A stretch of 64,000 nucleotides of DNA from positions 1 to 64,000 of the forward strand of contig WHUX01000224.1 in assembly GCA_015179025.1 (NCBI GenBank), written 5' to 3'. The translations under genes and the position numbers were made by a program. The notes below the pieces were generated by a model. The model was not told the DNA's origin, did no database searches, and saw only the letters and a program-made list of their open reading frames with translations. Within the stretch, counting starts at the first letter, position 1. Every line of letters starts with the position of its first letter. This DNA comes from Terfezia claveryi (Eukaryota > Ascomycota > Pezizomycetes > Pezizales > Pezizaceae). Shown piece by piece: positions 45,810 through 57,400 of the stretch.

Positions 45810-46520
45810 CTCGTTTTGGGGGGTTTGCTTGCTCGGGGGCTTTGCTCGCTCAGGGGCTTTGCTCGCTCGAGGGCTTTGCTCAATTGGGGGTATTGAGCTG
45901 TACTCGCTCAGAGGCTTTGCTCGCTCGGGGGCTTTGCTCACTCAGGGGTATTGAGCTGTACTCGCTCGGAGGTGTTGAGCTTGCTCACCGCGGGTCTTGA
46001 GCTTGCTTGCTCGAGGGTTATGAGCTTTGCTCACTTGGAGGTATTGAGCTTTGCTCACTCGGGGGCTTTGCTCGCTCAGGGGCTTTGCTTGCTCAAGGGC
46101 TTTGCTCGCTCGGGGGCTTTGCTCGCTCAGGGGCTTTGCTCACTCGAGGGCTTTGCTCACTCGGGGGCTTCACTCGCTCGGAGGCTTCGCTCGCTCAGGG
46201 GCTTTGCTCGCTCGAGGGCTTTGCTCGCTCGGAGGCTTTGCTCGCTCTGAGGTCTTGAGCTTTGTTGCTCAGGGGCTTTGCTCGCTCGGGGGCATTGAGC
46301 TTGCTTGCTCGGGGGTCTTGAGCTTGCTCAGGGGCTTTGCTCGCTCGTTGGGAGACTTATATGCTTGCTCATCGGGGGGCTTATAAGCTCGCTCGCTCAT
46401 CGGGAGGGCTTATAAGCTCACTCGCTTGTTGGAGGGGCTTATAAGCTCGCTCGTTCATTGGGTAGGCTTATAAGCTCGCTCACTCGTTGGGGGGCTTATA
46501 AGCTTGTTCGGCTCGTTCGG
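45810..46520 (+). repeat. GCTCGCTCGGGGGCTTT tandem arrays in TRIM 2
   Basis: About thirty imperfect 16-17-base units (CTCGCTCGGGGGCTTTG) to about 46340, then GGGGCTTATAAGCTCGCTCG units. The same motif, reverse complemented, is in TRIM 1 (26810-26960). Frames through it are repeat artefacts. Confidence 0.85.
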
Positions 46521-46874
46521 GGCCTAACAGCCTTAATGCTCGACATCTAAGAGGTTGAGAATCTCAATATAGGATTAGTATGTCGGCTAAAACAAGCTAA
46601 TAAGCAAATAGGAGGGGAAATAATTATTTCCAACATTGCTCATATTAGCCAATAACCAAGTGACATTTCTTTAGCCATTTTCGAGCTGTCCGACAGTGTG
46701 TAGGTAAGGAGGGGTGATTAGACTCGGTGCAAGCGAAGATTAGACTCGGTGCAAGCAAAGTCTTAAGTGAAGTAACATTGCTTCTAGGGTGCTCTGGAAG
46801 GGGTTCTGACAAATATAGAGATGGGAGAGGTGAATAGAGCAATATCGCTGGTCCCGGGGTTAGGAGTAATGTAA

Positions 46875-47181
46875 TGTTAGGGGCGAGCCGGTAATCTAGG
46901 CAATGTTGTCAGAATATAGGTATTTGGAAGGTTATTAGCCAGCGAAGGCAAGATCACATAACTCGGGCCTAACTGCACATACGGGTGCAAGGTGAACTTA
47001 GAATTGGTCTTCGAACTTAGAACTTAGAACATTGCTTGAAGAGGTAAACGCTAGATATAGGAAGTGGGCATATATATAGGAAGCGAGGTTCGTCAGGCCT
47101 CCAATCCATCGAATTGCAATATATCACCTGACACATGATGATTCGCATACCCCCCACCCCTATCTGCCTTACGCCGTAATA
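46875..47181 (-). repeat. TRIM 2 LTR (right, 5' in element sense)
   Basis: 307 bases; right end CCGTAATA followed by the target copy TTATG. Confidence 0.88.
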
Positions 47182-47460
47182 TTATGCCAAGATTGTCGAT
47201 TCCCATCAGTAAGTTAACTCTGTGCTAAAACATTGAGGTCTCAACTCACCACATGCTAGATACTCTCCCAGACCCACTGGATCCCTGATGGGGCAATCAT
47301 TCGGTGTCCAGTGTATATATCGCCACAATGGCATCCCCCACCTAGAATAACAGTATTATGTTGTGGGCAATAGTTCTGGCTTCAGCCTTTAAGAAGGTGT
47401 ATTTCTAATCCTTGCACATAGACAGAGCATAGTCTAGTTAGATAGAGCGTCGGGCTAACT

Positions 47461-47907
47461 ATGTCTAGACTTCGAGAGATTATGGAACTTACAGCCAGTC
47501 CCGATTGGCCATTAAGATACAGCATACTCCAACTGGATTTGACTAATATCCCCGATAATATATTAGAGCTACTAGAAAGTGATGTCGGTGACAGCACCAG
47601 ACCAATTGATAATGCTAGCCTGACTGAGTCTGAACTCGGGAATGACTCTGAAGACGACATGATGAAGGACAAGGTCAACTGCGATTCTGATTATAGCGAT
47701 TCATCATCTTCCTGCAGTGAAAGCTTTGACTATACAACTGAGCTCTTGGGGTCATCCCACAGCTCAGAGGATTCAGGTAATGACAATGATGACAACTCAC
47801 ATGATGACCATGAAGACATTGGGGACCCTTTTTGGAATGATTGGATGGTCGCATGGTTGGATTGGGATTGGGTTTGGTACACTGTAGATGCGCTACAGCA
47901 TGATTGA
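47461..47907 (+). CDS. Gene 2, copy II (acidic, W-rich protein)
   Basis: 148 codons, intact, ATG 47461. The N-terminal segment has SPDWPLRYSILQLDLTNIPD. The middle is Ser/Asp/Glu-rich (about residues 40-115). The end is W-rich (DPFWNDWM, WLDWDWVWYT). The acidic linker plus aromatic tail is reminiscent of activation or interaction regions, but that is only a guess. Longer than copy I (90 residues) because of the acidic middle. Confidence 0.65.
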   Translation: MSRLREIMELTASPDWPLRYSILQLDLTNIPDNILELLESDVGDSTRPIDNASLTESELGNDSEDDMMKDKVNCDSDYSDSSSSCSESFDYTTELLGSSHSSEDSGNDNDDNSHDDHEDIGDPFWNDWMVAWLDWDWVWYTVDALQHD

Positions 47908-48168
47908 CCATGGTTATTAAAGTATATAAATTTGCGTTATTATGGAACGCATCCCAGGTACCAATGGAATGTCTTCCACAGAATCCATGACAAGTACACG
48001 TTATCCATGATATACACTAACTAGCCACAGAATGTGAATAAATAATCATCTCTTCCCTAATACCTTTCCCAACCTATTGCCAACTTCTAGGAATACAATA
48101 GCCAGACGATCTTACCCCATATTCAAATATATCTTGATCTACAAGTGTACACATAGGTACCTCATTTT

Positions 48169-51100
48169 AGCTCAATAGTTTCCACTCTCACCAGAATATT
48201 ACGCGGAACTGCTTTCCAGTGGGAAGCAGAGCAATCTGCGCCTTTTGATGAATGGTGGGAAACTACTGACTCGGCAGGCAAGCTCCATGAAAATCTGGCT
48301 AAAGAGATGCAAAGTAATAATATGAATCCACCCCGATAGGATTCTAAACTTCGAATGGCAGCACACTGGGCCCATTTTAGATAAAGCGCAAAGATCCAGA
48401 GCGGGGAGCCTTTCATATTTTGTTTATCTTGCAAGGGTACCTTGCAACACCCTAGTGCGTTCAATGTGAGCACCACACACATGAGAGGTCACCTCACCTC
48501 AAGGAGATGTCGGTCAGCTAGTGGGTGAAAGGATTAAGACATTTCAACCCTGTTTGGGAAGGTAATTATATAATCCATACCTACTCTGCAATAATTGAGG
48601 AAATAAGCTTACGTTACACCTAGGCAACACCTCCTGCCGTATAATTCCTGCAAGTGCAATTTAGTAATGATGCCTTCAAACATGAACTCATGAAAACTAT
48701 AATAGCCACCAACTTATCTTTCCGAACTATCCAATATCCGCAGTTCCAGAATCTCCTGAAATTGCTTAAATCTGGAATTGATATCCCCTCTCCTACTACA
48801 CTTCGCAGGGGTGTACATAATTATGCAGCTGAAGTTCAAGTGAAAGTTGAAAAAAGTCTCCTGAGAGATATATTCCTACACCTGGCTACAGACTGTTGAA
48901 CTTCTTCAAATAAGTTAGCATTTATGGGGACAACAATTCATTATATTAACCAGGACTGGCAGCTGCGCCAACATACAATCGGATTCCAGTACCTAGGTGG
49001 AGAAGCTCAGAGCGCTATTTACTTGGAAAACAATCTAAGTAAATTAATACAGGAATATGGTATCATGAACCGAGTTTTGGCTGTTGTTTCAGATAATGTA
49101 AGTGTTAATACGGCGTTGGCTAAGCATTGACAAGCCAATATTTTCGGTGCTAAATGGGACCCACTGCAATACCGACTTCCCTGCCTAGCACATATGATTG
49201 CTTTGGTCAGCAACAAGTTTATAAAAGCACTCAAGTCTAACCCACATAATGAAGATTCTAGCTGGTCCACACCTCCAATCGAGTTGTCAATAAGAGTGCT
49301 GCAGAACTATGCGGTAGGTACTTTCGCACGATCTGTTTGCAAAGTAAGTCATTTTTTGTACTGCTTAATAAATAAAGGTAGATTATGAAAAGCAAACATG
49401 TTATGGAATGGCAGACATGTCACGGAAGGCCAATAGGAGTCATGGAACCTATTGCTAAAATTTATGCAGGTTCGAGAGCTCTGTAAGGCTATAGTTGCCA
49501 GCCCACAATGCCTGGCACAATTTAAGGAACTCCAAACTGATACCCGAGCACCCATGGGCCTCATCTAGGACGTCAAAACGCGCTGGAACTCAACATTTGA
49601 AATGCTTATACGAGCATTGAGGCTCCAGTGCTACATTGAGCAATGGATTGCTCTAGCTATGATAGAGAACAAGTACTCCGAGTTGTGGTTGAGTCAGGAG
49701 GAGTGGACCCAAGTTCAGGAGGCTACTATTTTCCTTAAACCTTTGTTGGATTACACTTACACTATCTCTCTAGGACAGCATGCGACTATACACAATGCGT
49801 TCTTCATCTACAATGACATCTTCGACCACATAGAAAAACAGCATGAACATATACGCAAACTTCCCAGTAATCCTACCTGGGCTCTAGGGTTTCTTTCCGT
49901 AATGAAAGCATATCAGCAGATGTTCCAGAAGTATTATTCTAGAACTGAAAAACAATCTCTTATCTACAACCTTGCTACCATCCTTGATCCATCTGAGAAA
50001 TTATCCTTGTACATAGACTGGGGAAATCTCACCATCCAAAATTCAAGTGGGACGCAGGAGAACAGTGACTCTATTGTATACATGAAGTATTACAAGTACG
50101 TTTGAATTCACTCTGCCCCTCCCTATATTGCCCAATGTGTTTTCCGTGACACCAGATTTTCCGTGACATGAGATCTGTAATATACAGAAAGACAATTCTT
50201 ACAAAATTCCATGCTCAGAGTTTAGTTCGAAGATTATTTTGATCATAATTATACCAAGTACACGCCAGAACCTACAGTTTATAACACACAAGTTGATGAT
50301 GGAGAACAATCCTATATCATGTGTCGCCTGCAAGAGCATACAATAGTGCAATCGGAGGATGTACTCGAGATCAAAAGATACCTTTCGATTCCGGTAATAA
50401 TACTGAATGGGAAATGCCCCCTTTCCTAATGGAAAGTCCATGCTAGTGAATTTCCGGTGCTGGCACGAATGGCAAGGGACATATTGAGTATTCTACTGAC
50501 ATCTGTGCCAGTGGAGCGAATATTCAGTAGTGCTAGAGATATTTTGCCTTACAGACAGAATGTAATGGAGAACGTTGTTTCATTACTTGTATAATTGATT
50601 ATATACTTTTGTATTTCCTATATTACTACTATGTTATGTAACTAAGCCTCTCGGTTGAAGGACTAGCCTTCAACCACCTCCTATTGCTTTATAAGTGTCC
50701 ATAGCACGCGGAATCTGGTATGGAAAGTTCCATGGTACTTGCCATATGAAGACACCTTCATTATGGCCGCATGACCTCTATTTAAGGCGTGTGACTTATT
50801 ACTATGGCCACATGACCCCTTTTGTACAGCGTACCACTTTCTGGTATGCCACCCTTTACTGTATTTATTTCCTTAGTCATCAGATCTCAGAGGAGTATAA
50901 ATAGGCTGCTGGATTCCCTCTGGAATCTACAGAGAGATAAGAAGCAACAAGAAAGCATACAGAGCAAGCAAGCCTATATTCCGATCAGATCAAGATCATA
51001 TAGCTTAGATAGCATAAATTATATAAGATAGATTACACCAGTTAATTACTGTTCCCTCCAGGAATGTCCCACATAGTAATCTCCCTACCCTTCTGAGGTC

Positions 51101-51749
51101 TTACCTCAGCAGAACCAAAATACACAAACGTCCGTGCCTATGGATATAGATTGTATAAATAGTATCGAATGAATACTGTCTAGTACCATTCATTACACAG
51201 AACAGAATGGGTTACGAGATAATAGCTGCGCTGATACTAACCAAATCATGGGCAACCATACACGCGAAATACAGAGTCCCAGAAGGACAAATTACACCAT
51301 CACATGTGGAAGAAGGGATAGCTAATCTGGATGAAGGTGAGGTAATACTGGAGAACGAGGCTCTCAGTTATGATGCAGACTTCTTCCGCCGTATGGTACT
51401 ACAATCCCTAGATCTTGCAGAGGGAATAATGGACTTGGATTCAGATACGGATTATAACATGGATGCAGGTGTGAGCGGTCTAATGGAGGATTACCTAGAA
51501 AATAACCTGGCAGACTCAGCATTAGATAATACAAGGCTATCACATAGTCTGACAGAATATTCTATGCCAGACTTGTCGAACTCATTCTGTCGAACTGTAT
51601 TGTATGAGCAAGAAGCAACACTATCCCCCTCAAATCCACATTAGAGTATGAAGCGTCACGCATTACCATCCGTGAGCCTGACGCCATCAATGGCAACTAG
51701 GTTTCAGAAGAAACTATGATCTGCTCAGCGTAGGAACTACAAAGTCTGA
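48169..51749 (+). pseudogene. BED-finger hAT transposase, copy II (broken)
   Basis: Same exon pattern as copy I. The BED finger (FCLSCKGTL, TTHMRGHL; about 48375-48500) is preceded by TGG-to-TAG and TAA stops and followed by the TGA shared with copy I (48526). The catalytic region (MGTTIHYINQDWQL, SDNVSVNTALAKH) carries stops near 48897 and 49129. The middle TRWNSTFEML stretch and the dimerisation segment SVPVERIFSSARDIL (VER intact here, TGA in copy I) are clear. A solo LTR (50561-51197) splits the last exon. The C-terminus ends at 51747-51749. Confidence 0.82.
50561..51197 (+). mobile_element. Solo LTR in hAT copy II
   Basis: 637 bases, TGTAATG...CATTACA, perfect duplication CAGAA (50556-50560, 51198-51202). 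No internal region. Copy I shows the uninterrupted site near 13795-13805. Confidence 0.88.
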
Positions 51750-52175
51750 GTAAGTAGTGTATATTATATGGGGTTTGATGATATGTAGGGCATGCGGGAT
51801 AGTAATTATTACTGCCGGCTCAGTAATCAGGAGTGTCTAGTGACGTTGCAATTTAAGTATTGGTATTTGATAGGGAATGTTTCTCTTGTGTGTTGGAAAT
51901 ATTTTTTGATTTAGGGTTTTTTTTTTTAGGTGGTGTTAGGTTTGATTTCGTGTTTTGTTAGCGAATTAGCATTCAGGCATATTTTGCTATGATAAAAAAT
52001 GTTTCTTTTGTGTCTTGGGATTGTCTTTTGAGTTAGGTTTGCTTTGTTTTATGTGGAATATATCAGGATTGAATTTTTGCAGGGTTATTTTACAATGCTC
52101 CAACTCAGCTATATGCTGCTGGCAGAAGAGTTCTCATATATACTGTATATAATTCATGTCAAATTTAACTTAGCA
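51750..52175. other. 3' spacer of copy II
   Basis: T-rich, homologous in part to 14351-14560. No gene. Confidence 0.45.
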
Positions 52176-52179
52176 CACC

Positions 52180-52520
52180 ATCACTGTCATGGATTTCTTG
52201 TACGTTATGAATTTCTAGCACATCATAGATTGCCTCCACTATTAAGGATTGCTTGCACTGTCATGGAATTGTCACCATTTCTTACAGTCTTGTAGTTGTC
52301 ACAGAATTGTCTAAAGTTGTCATGGAATCAACTCAAGTTATCACGGAATCAACTCAAGTTTTCTCGGAATCAACTCAAGTTGTCATAGAATCAACTCAAG
52401 TTGTTACGGAATAACTTAAGTTGTCATAGATTCCTTAGGTGTCACGGATTGCTCCTTGTCACGGAATTCTCTCAAGTTGTTACAGAATTCAACTTGTCAT
52501 GGAATTGTTTAAAGCTAACT
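52180..52520 (-). repeat. TGTCACGGA motif array, right end of copy II
   Basis: About fourteen partly decayed units, many as AAGTTGTCACGGAATCAACTC. Matches 23270-23620. Confidence 0.72.
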
Positions 52521-52586
52521 CGTGCAAATTTCTCTGCCAAGAGAATAATTTAGTGATGACAGAAATGAAGTACACAGTGAAATATC

Positions 52587-52735
52587 AGTCAGTAATTCTT
52601 GGCGAGGACTCGGTTAATCACCGAGTACTCAGTGAGTCGGTGCGAGGTAGCTTTACTAGAAATGTGGCCGGTACGAGTCAGTACTGAGTCGGAAAAATAG
52701 TTGTAAAACTCACCTTGACTTGCCTTGGGGTGCAT
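52587..52735 (+). repeat. GAGTCGG-rich dispersed repeat, copy 3
   Basis: Begins AATTCTTGGCGAGGACTCGG exactly as at 15081-15110 and ends GTGCATACTAG. Confidence 0.6.
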
Positions 52736-52739
52736 ACTA

Positions 52740-53110
52740 GACAAGTCAACTATTCCGTAACAAGTCAACTAGTTCGTAACAAGTCAATATTCTGGATGGT
52801 ACAACACCCTCCTCACAAGTCAACCTCTATCAGGGTCTGATCGAGACTAATAAGTCAACTAGTCTGTGACAACTACGAGGGGTAGTGCAACCAGACTAGT
52901 TAACCAGTACATACTAATACAATCACTCAGTGATAAGTCCGTGACAAGATGATCAGTCTATGACAACTCAAGTACCAACTGACTAACAAGTCAATGAGTA
53001 CGTGACAAGACAATCTAATCCGTAATAAGACAGTCAATCCGTAACAAGACAACTAAGTGATAAGTCAACTAGGCCGTGACAAGACAAACAATCCGTGACA
53101 AGACAACCAA
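52740..53110 (+). repeat. TCCGTGACAAGTC motif array
   Basis: About fifteen units of ACAAGTCAACTAGTCCGTG and decayed variants, in the opposite orientation to the array at 52180, so the two arrays form an inverted pair around the GAGTCGG repeat. Confidence 0.7.
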
Positions 53111-53479
53111 CTAACCGCTGGGTGATTCCAACTATATCAAACTACCAATCGTGTAGAAGATACCTTCACATGTAATGACCAACCACATACCGATCGGGTA
53201 TTGGCTTTTTTTCTTCGCTCTAAGTTGCATAGTCTTATCTCGTTTCTGAGACTCCTTAACTTTAGTAATAGAGACATCAAGGGGCTAGAGGGTAGACTAT
53301 AGCCAGATAGTGGCCATAGCAATGGTAGATAAAATCCGCATGTCCTTGCTGCTCCTTCAACTACAGTAACAGCAATCACTATACTACTCCTTCAACTACC
53401 ATAATCCTCATCCTTAAGATCTCACATACCGAACAACACTATGCATACCAATTCAAGCACAGGAATCCCAGAGCAAAGC
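53111..53479. other. Junction between copy II and copy III
   Basis: No conserved frame was seen. A minus-strand frame at 53137-53379 exists but its homology was not supported. Confidence 0.35.
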
Positions 53480-53749
53480 ATGGCCCCAAGATATGAACTT
53501 CTCATACTTAGTTTCTTGCCCAATATCATCGTTTTGCAGTTATCCTGCATAATCTTAGTATTTGCAATTCTGGGCTTAATGGGCTTGCCCAATTGACCGG
53601 TTGCACTAGATAGATTCTGATCATATTTTCATTGCTTTCTAGAGACTGAGCTTTTAGAAGCCATAGGCAACTGCATGTACTAAAAGCACCGTAGCTTGTA
53701 GTGGTAGAAAATAGTTAAGGCTCTAGTAGACAGAAACAGGTGCTATAAG

Positions 53750-54256
53750 TGTAGCGACGGCTCTGGGGGCAAGGCGACCAAGGGGTACGCCGGGGCAAGG
53801 GCAAGGCTCGGATAACACACACGTAGGAACGCTACGTGTGTGACCAGAGGGAGGCTGAGACGGGGGGCAAGGGCAAGAGGCAAGAGAGGTAGAGGGCAAG
53901 GGACACAAGACACGTGGAAGCAGTTGCCGCGTATATTAATGGAGGCAGCTGGGCTGCAGAGACAAGGCGAGGAGGTGCACAAGGGAGATGCACCAACGTG
54001 GAGAGAAGCAAGGCCCTGTATTGGATATACAAGACGTTGGATGGGGATCCAACGACAGTACGAGGGACAGGCTCTATATATACATAACTCGGTCAGGGCA
54101 ATGGGGAAAATAAGCTTCCCTATCTCGAAAGCCAAGCAAGGTAACGATAACACAATAACCCATCACCTGCGATCACAGGTGATGACAAAGACAACAATGG
54201 CAATGACCTATCACCTGCGATCGCAGGTGATGACAACTGAACACATGGTTGTTACA
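53750..54256 (-). repeat. Chromovirus B 3' LTR (left, 507 b)
   Basis: Contains two palindromic units, 54161-54184 (one mismatch pair) and 54210-54231 (perfect, core CCTGCGATCGCAGG), where the 5' LTR has only one. Confidence 0.92.
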
Positions 54257-54416
54257 CTATCCCCCCTTTAGGGTAGAGCTCCAGCGACTAGGAGGACTGG
54301 GCACAATAACCGGCAAAATCAACACAGAAAACAACAACAACAAGAGCAAGGACAAGAACCCCAACTCTGAACAACAACAAGAACAGAAAAAACAACAAGG
54401 ATGCAAAGTTACGACC

Positions 54417-57400
54417 TCAGTCGACTGGGCGAGACTTCCTGAGGTATTGCTGGTGGAACAGGGTAACCAAGTCCTGCGTATTCTCCAAGTCCTCTGCGGG
54501 TTGCCAGGTAGTCTCCTCGTCCCCTACCCACTTGACCTTATACTGAACTCGTCCATAGCATTTCCTTGAGTCCAGTACTTCCTCAACCTCCCACTCCTCT
54601 TCACCTGCAATCACCACGGGAGGAGGTGGGGGGTGCTTTTGCCCTGGAAGGGGATCGTCAGTGGCTGGCTCAATCTCCGAGACATGAACGACCAGATGGC
54701 ACTTGATATCCCTGGAAACCTCAGACGGTAAGCATGAGTGCCCACAGCCGCTAACACCTCGTAGGGGCCTAGGAACTTGTGATCCAGCTTACGGGAGGGC
54801 CGTTCTGTCCGGAAGTGTCGGCTAGAAAGCCATACCTTGTCTCCAGGCTGGTACCTTGGGGCAGGCAACTGTGATCCGTTGGCATATTCTGCTTGCCTGG
54901 CCTGAGCATATCCTAGCTCAGCCTTCAGGGTACAGTGGAGTTCAGCGATTCCAGCTGCGAATTCCTTAGCCGGGGGATGGGCTTTATGCGGGGGTGCTAA
55001 GGTATCCACGAATCGGGGGTGCTAACCGTAATTGGCCAGGAAGGGAGAGGTTTTCAAGGACTCCGAGAACTGGTTATTGGCAGCGAATTCGCAGGTCGCT
55101 AGCAATGAAACCCAGTTGTCCTGCTGGTAATTGACGAAAGCCCTCAAATATTGCTCCATAATGGCATTCATCCTCTCCAATTGGCCGTCCATCTGGGGGT
55201 GGTAAGCTGTTGACAGACGAACTTTGATCCCCAGAAGTTCGCAAAAGGCTTGCCAGAATTCTGAGGTAAACTGGGGGCCACGGTCGGACACGATCGATTC
55301 AGGGAGGCCATGGTACCGGAATACATTATTGAGATAGAGGTTGGCTAACTCCGGAGCGGAGCAGGTATCCCAGCAAGGTATAACATGCCTCATCTTCGTC
55401 AACCGGTTTACCACCATTAGGATGGCATTGAACCCTGCGTCTTCCGGCAATCCCGTCATGAAGTCCATGGTCAGGTGCAGCCAGGGTCGATCCGGGATAT
55501 CCAGAGGCTTCAGGGTCCCATATGGGGCGTGGCGGACAGGCTTAGAACGTTTGCAAACATGGCAATTCCATACGTACCGTTCCACGTCCTTCCGCTGGTC
55601 AATCCATGTGTATTCCTTAGCTAGCAGCTCCAACGTTTTAGCCACCCCAGGGTGACCTGCAATTAGGCTGTCGTGGTGTTCCTTGATCAATCGCAGGCGC
55701 AGCTCTCCTTCCGGTACATAGAGCCGTTCGAGGTGATAGAGGATGCCCTCCTGGACGGTACACTCGGCCAGGGAAATCTTGGGATGGCGGCGCTGGCCGG
55801 AATCCACTGTGGTAATAATGTCTTTGGTCAGTGGGTCATCCGCGTATGCCCTTTTTACCTGTTGTCGGAGATCACTTCCAGCATCTGCATTGGCCTCGAT
55901 ATCCACAATGTCAGCTTCAGCCTCAGCCTCAGCCAGAACATTGGCGGCCAGGTCAAGATTTTCCGGTTTCAGTACCACCTAGTTCTGGTACTTCAGCCTT
56001 TCATCCCCCCCCTTAGGGAGATCTCCTGATCTCCTGGTCAGTGCGTCTGGCTTCCCACCAGCCTTTCCTGGCCGGTACTTGATTTTGAAGTTGAACCGGG
56101 ACAGGAATTCCGACCACCTAGCCTGCCGGCGATTCAGCAACTTGGTAGTTATGAAGTATTCCAGGTTCTTGTTGTCAGAAAGGACCTCGATAACCCCCTT
56201 CGCTGACTCCAGGTGGGGCCTCCATTCCTCAAAAGCCCGCACAATGGCCATTAACTCCTTATCATAGATCTCGTAATTACACTCCACCGGGGAGTGCTTT
56301 TTGGAGAAATAGGCCACTAGGTGGAGGACTCCATTGACATACTGGGACAGGATTCCAGCGGAGACATAGTCGGAGGCGTCCGTTTCTACGATGCACTCAC
56401 TATTGGGGTCAAAATGGGCCAGGATTGGGGCTGAGCAGAAGGCTTCCTTGAGCTTCTCGAAGGCAGATTGGGCTTCTAAACTCCACTGGAAGCGCTGGCT
56501 TTTGTCCATACCCTTTGTCCTTGTCAACGCCATCAAGGGTGCCATGATCTTCGAGTATCCCAGGATAAACCGGCGGTAGAAGTTAGCGAATCCCAGGAAG
56601 GCCTGTACATCCTTGAGGTTGGCTGGAGTTTCCCACTCCTAGATCGCAGCAACCTTCCAGGGTCCATCTGGATGCCCTCCGTGGTGATAATCAGCCCCAG
56701 ATACTTGACCTTCTGCACATGGAACTCGCACTTTTCTAGCTTCAGATATAACCCAGCTCCCTCCAGCTTCTCCAGCACTTGTTGGACATGGATCTTGTGT
56801 TCCGCTAGGGTATCCGAGTAGATGAGGATATCGTCCAGGTAGGCGGTGCAGAATACGTCCAGAAAGTCCTGCAGAGTGTCATTGATAAAGTGCTGAAAAG
56901 AGGCGGGGGCGTTGGTTAAGCCGAAAGGCATCAAATTTTACTCAAAATGGCCATATCGCGGTGGAAGGCAGTTTTCCACTCCTCTTCCTCAGCAATTCGT
57001 ACCAAGTTGTATGCCCCTCTCAGATCCAATTTGGTGAACCACTTTGCCTTGGAAAGCCTGGCTAATATCTCCTGGATCAGGGGCAAGGGGTATCTGTTCT
57101 TGACCATTATCTCGTTCAGGCCACGATAATCAACACACAACCGAAGAGAGCCATCCAACTTCTTCACGAACAGCACCGGGGCACCCGCTGGAGAGGAACT
57201 GTGGCGAATAAAGCTCTTGTTGAAGTTTTCCTCCAGATACTTTTTCAGAGCTTCCAGTTCCACCCGAGACATCCCATAGAGAGGTCTATAAGGGGGGGTC
57301 TTACCTTCTACCAGCGGGATTGTGTAGTCGTATGGTCGATGGGGGGCAAGCTTCTCTGCTGCTTTTTCCGAGAACAGGTCAATAATTCATGGTATTCATC

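Larger units (their letters stand above)
44248..47181 (-). mobile_element. TRIM-like non-autonomous LTR element 2
   Basis: 2934 bases, minus-oriented, 307-base LTRs (TGTTAYGGC...CCCCTAACA on the minus strand), target site TTAT(A/G). The purine tract adjacent to the left LTR reads AAAGGGGAAGTAC on the minus strand, as in TRIM 1. No retrotransposon proteins. The interior is dominated by tandem repeats. Confidence 0.88.
43872..47421 (+). pseudogene. Gene 1, copy II (split by TRIM 2)
   Basis: ATG 43872 or in-frame ATG 43896 (MPEYYNPEDEF). A 1-nt deletion before MDQFDPNRITSRVVA is followed by ELLERIW...FYLDDYTLYDLLWVTLFHHYL. The TRIM 2 insertion at 44248 interrupts it; the gene resumes at 47182, has the conserved intron (GTAAGTTAAC...ATGCTAG, about 47210-47259) and exon 2 WHPPPRITVLCCGQ with one TAG. 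Stop 47419-47421, 40 bases before gene 2. Confidence 0.7.
24093..53110 (+). mobile_element. Multi-gene BED/hAT element, copy II (nested insertions)
   Basis: Same gene order as copy I, with the complete left side visible: H3-like gene, K, T (all -), then 0, 1, 2 and hAT (all +), and the right-end repeats. Insertions are a TRIM (1698 b), foldback (5738 b), gypsy (6230 b), TRIM (2934 b) and solo LTR (637 b). Together these are 17237 of 29018 bases, so the underlying element is about 11.8 kb. Ends are inferred. Confidence 0.7.

Noticed and set aside
45951..46386. Frames with repeated S-L-G-G-F-A-R-S-G-A-L-L
   Set aside because: Products of the GCTCGCTCGGGGGCTTT array; present in all three frames, so not coding.
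53137..53672. A minus-strand frame resembling histone H2A (V-L-E-L...G-A-A-R)
   Set aside because: The plus strand of the same bases aligns with exons 1 and 2 of gene T from copy II, including intron edges, so the H2A likeness is most likely chance; it also needed an ad hoc splice and a stop.
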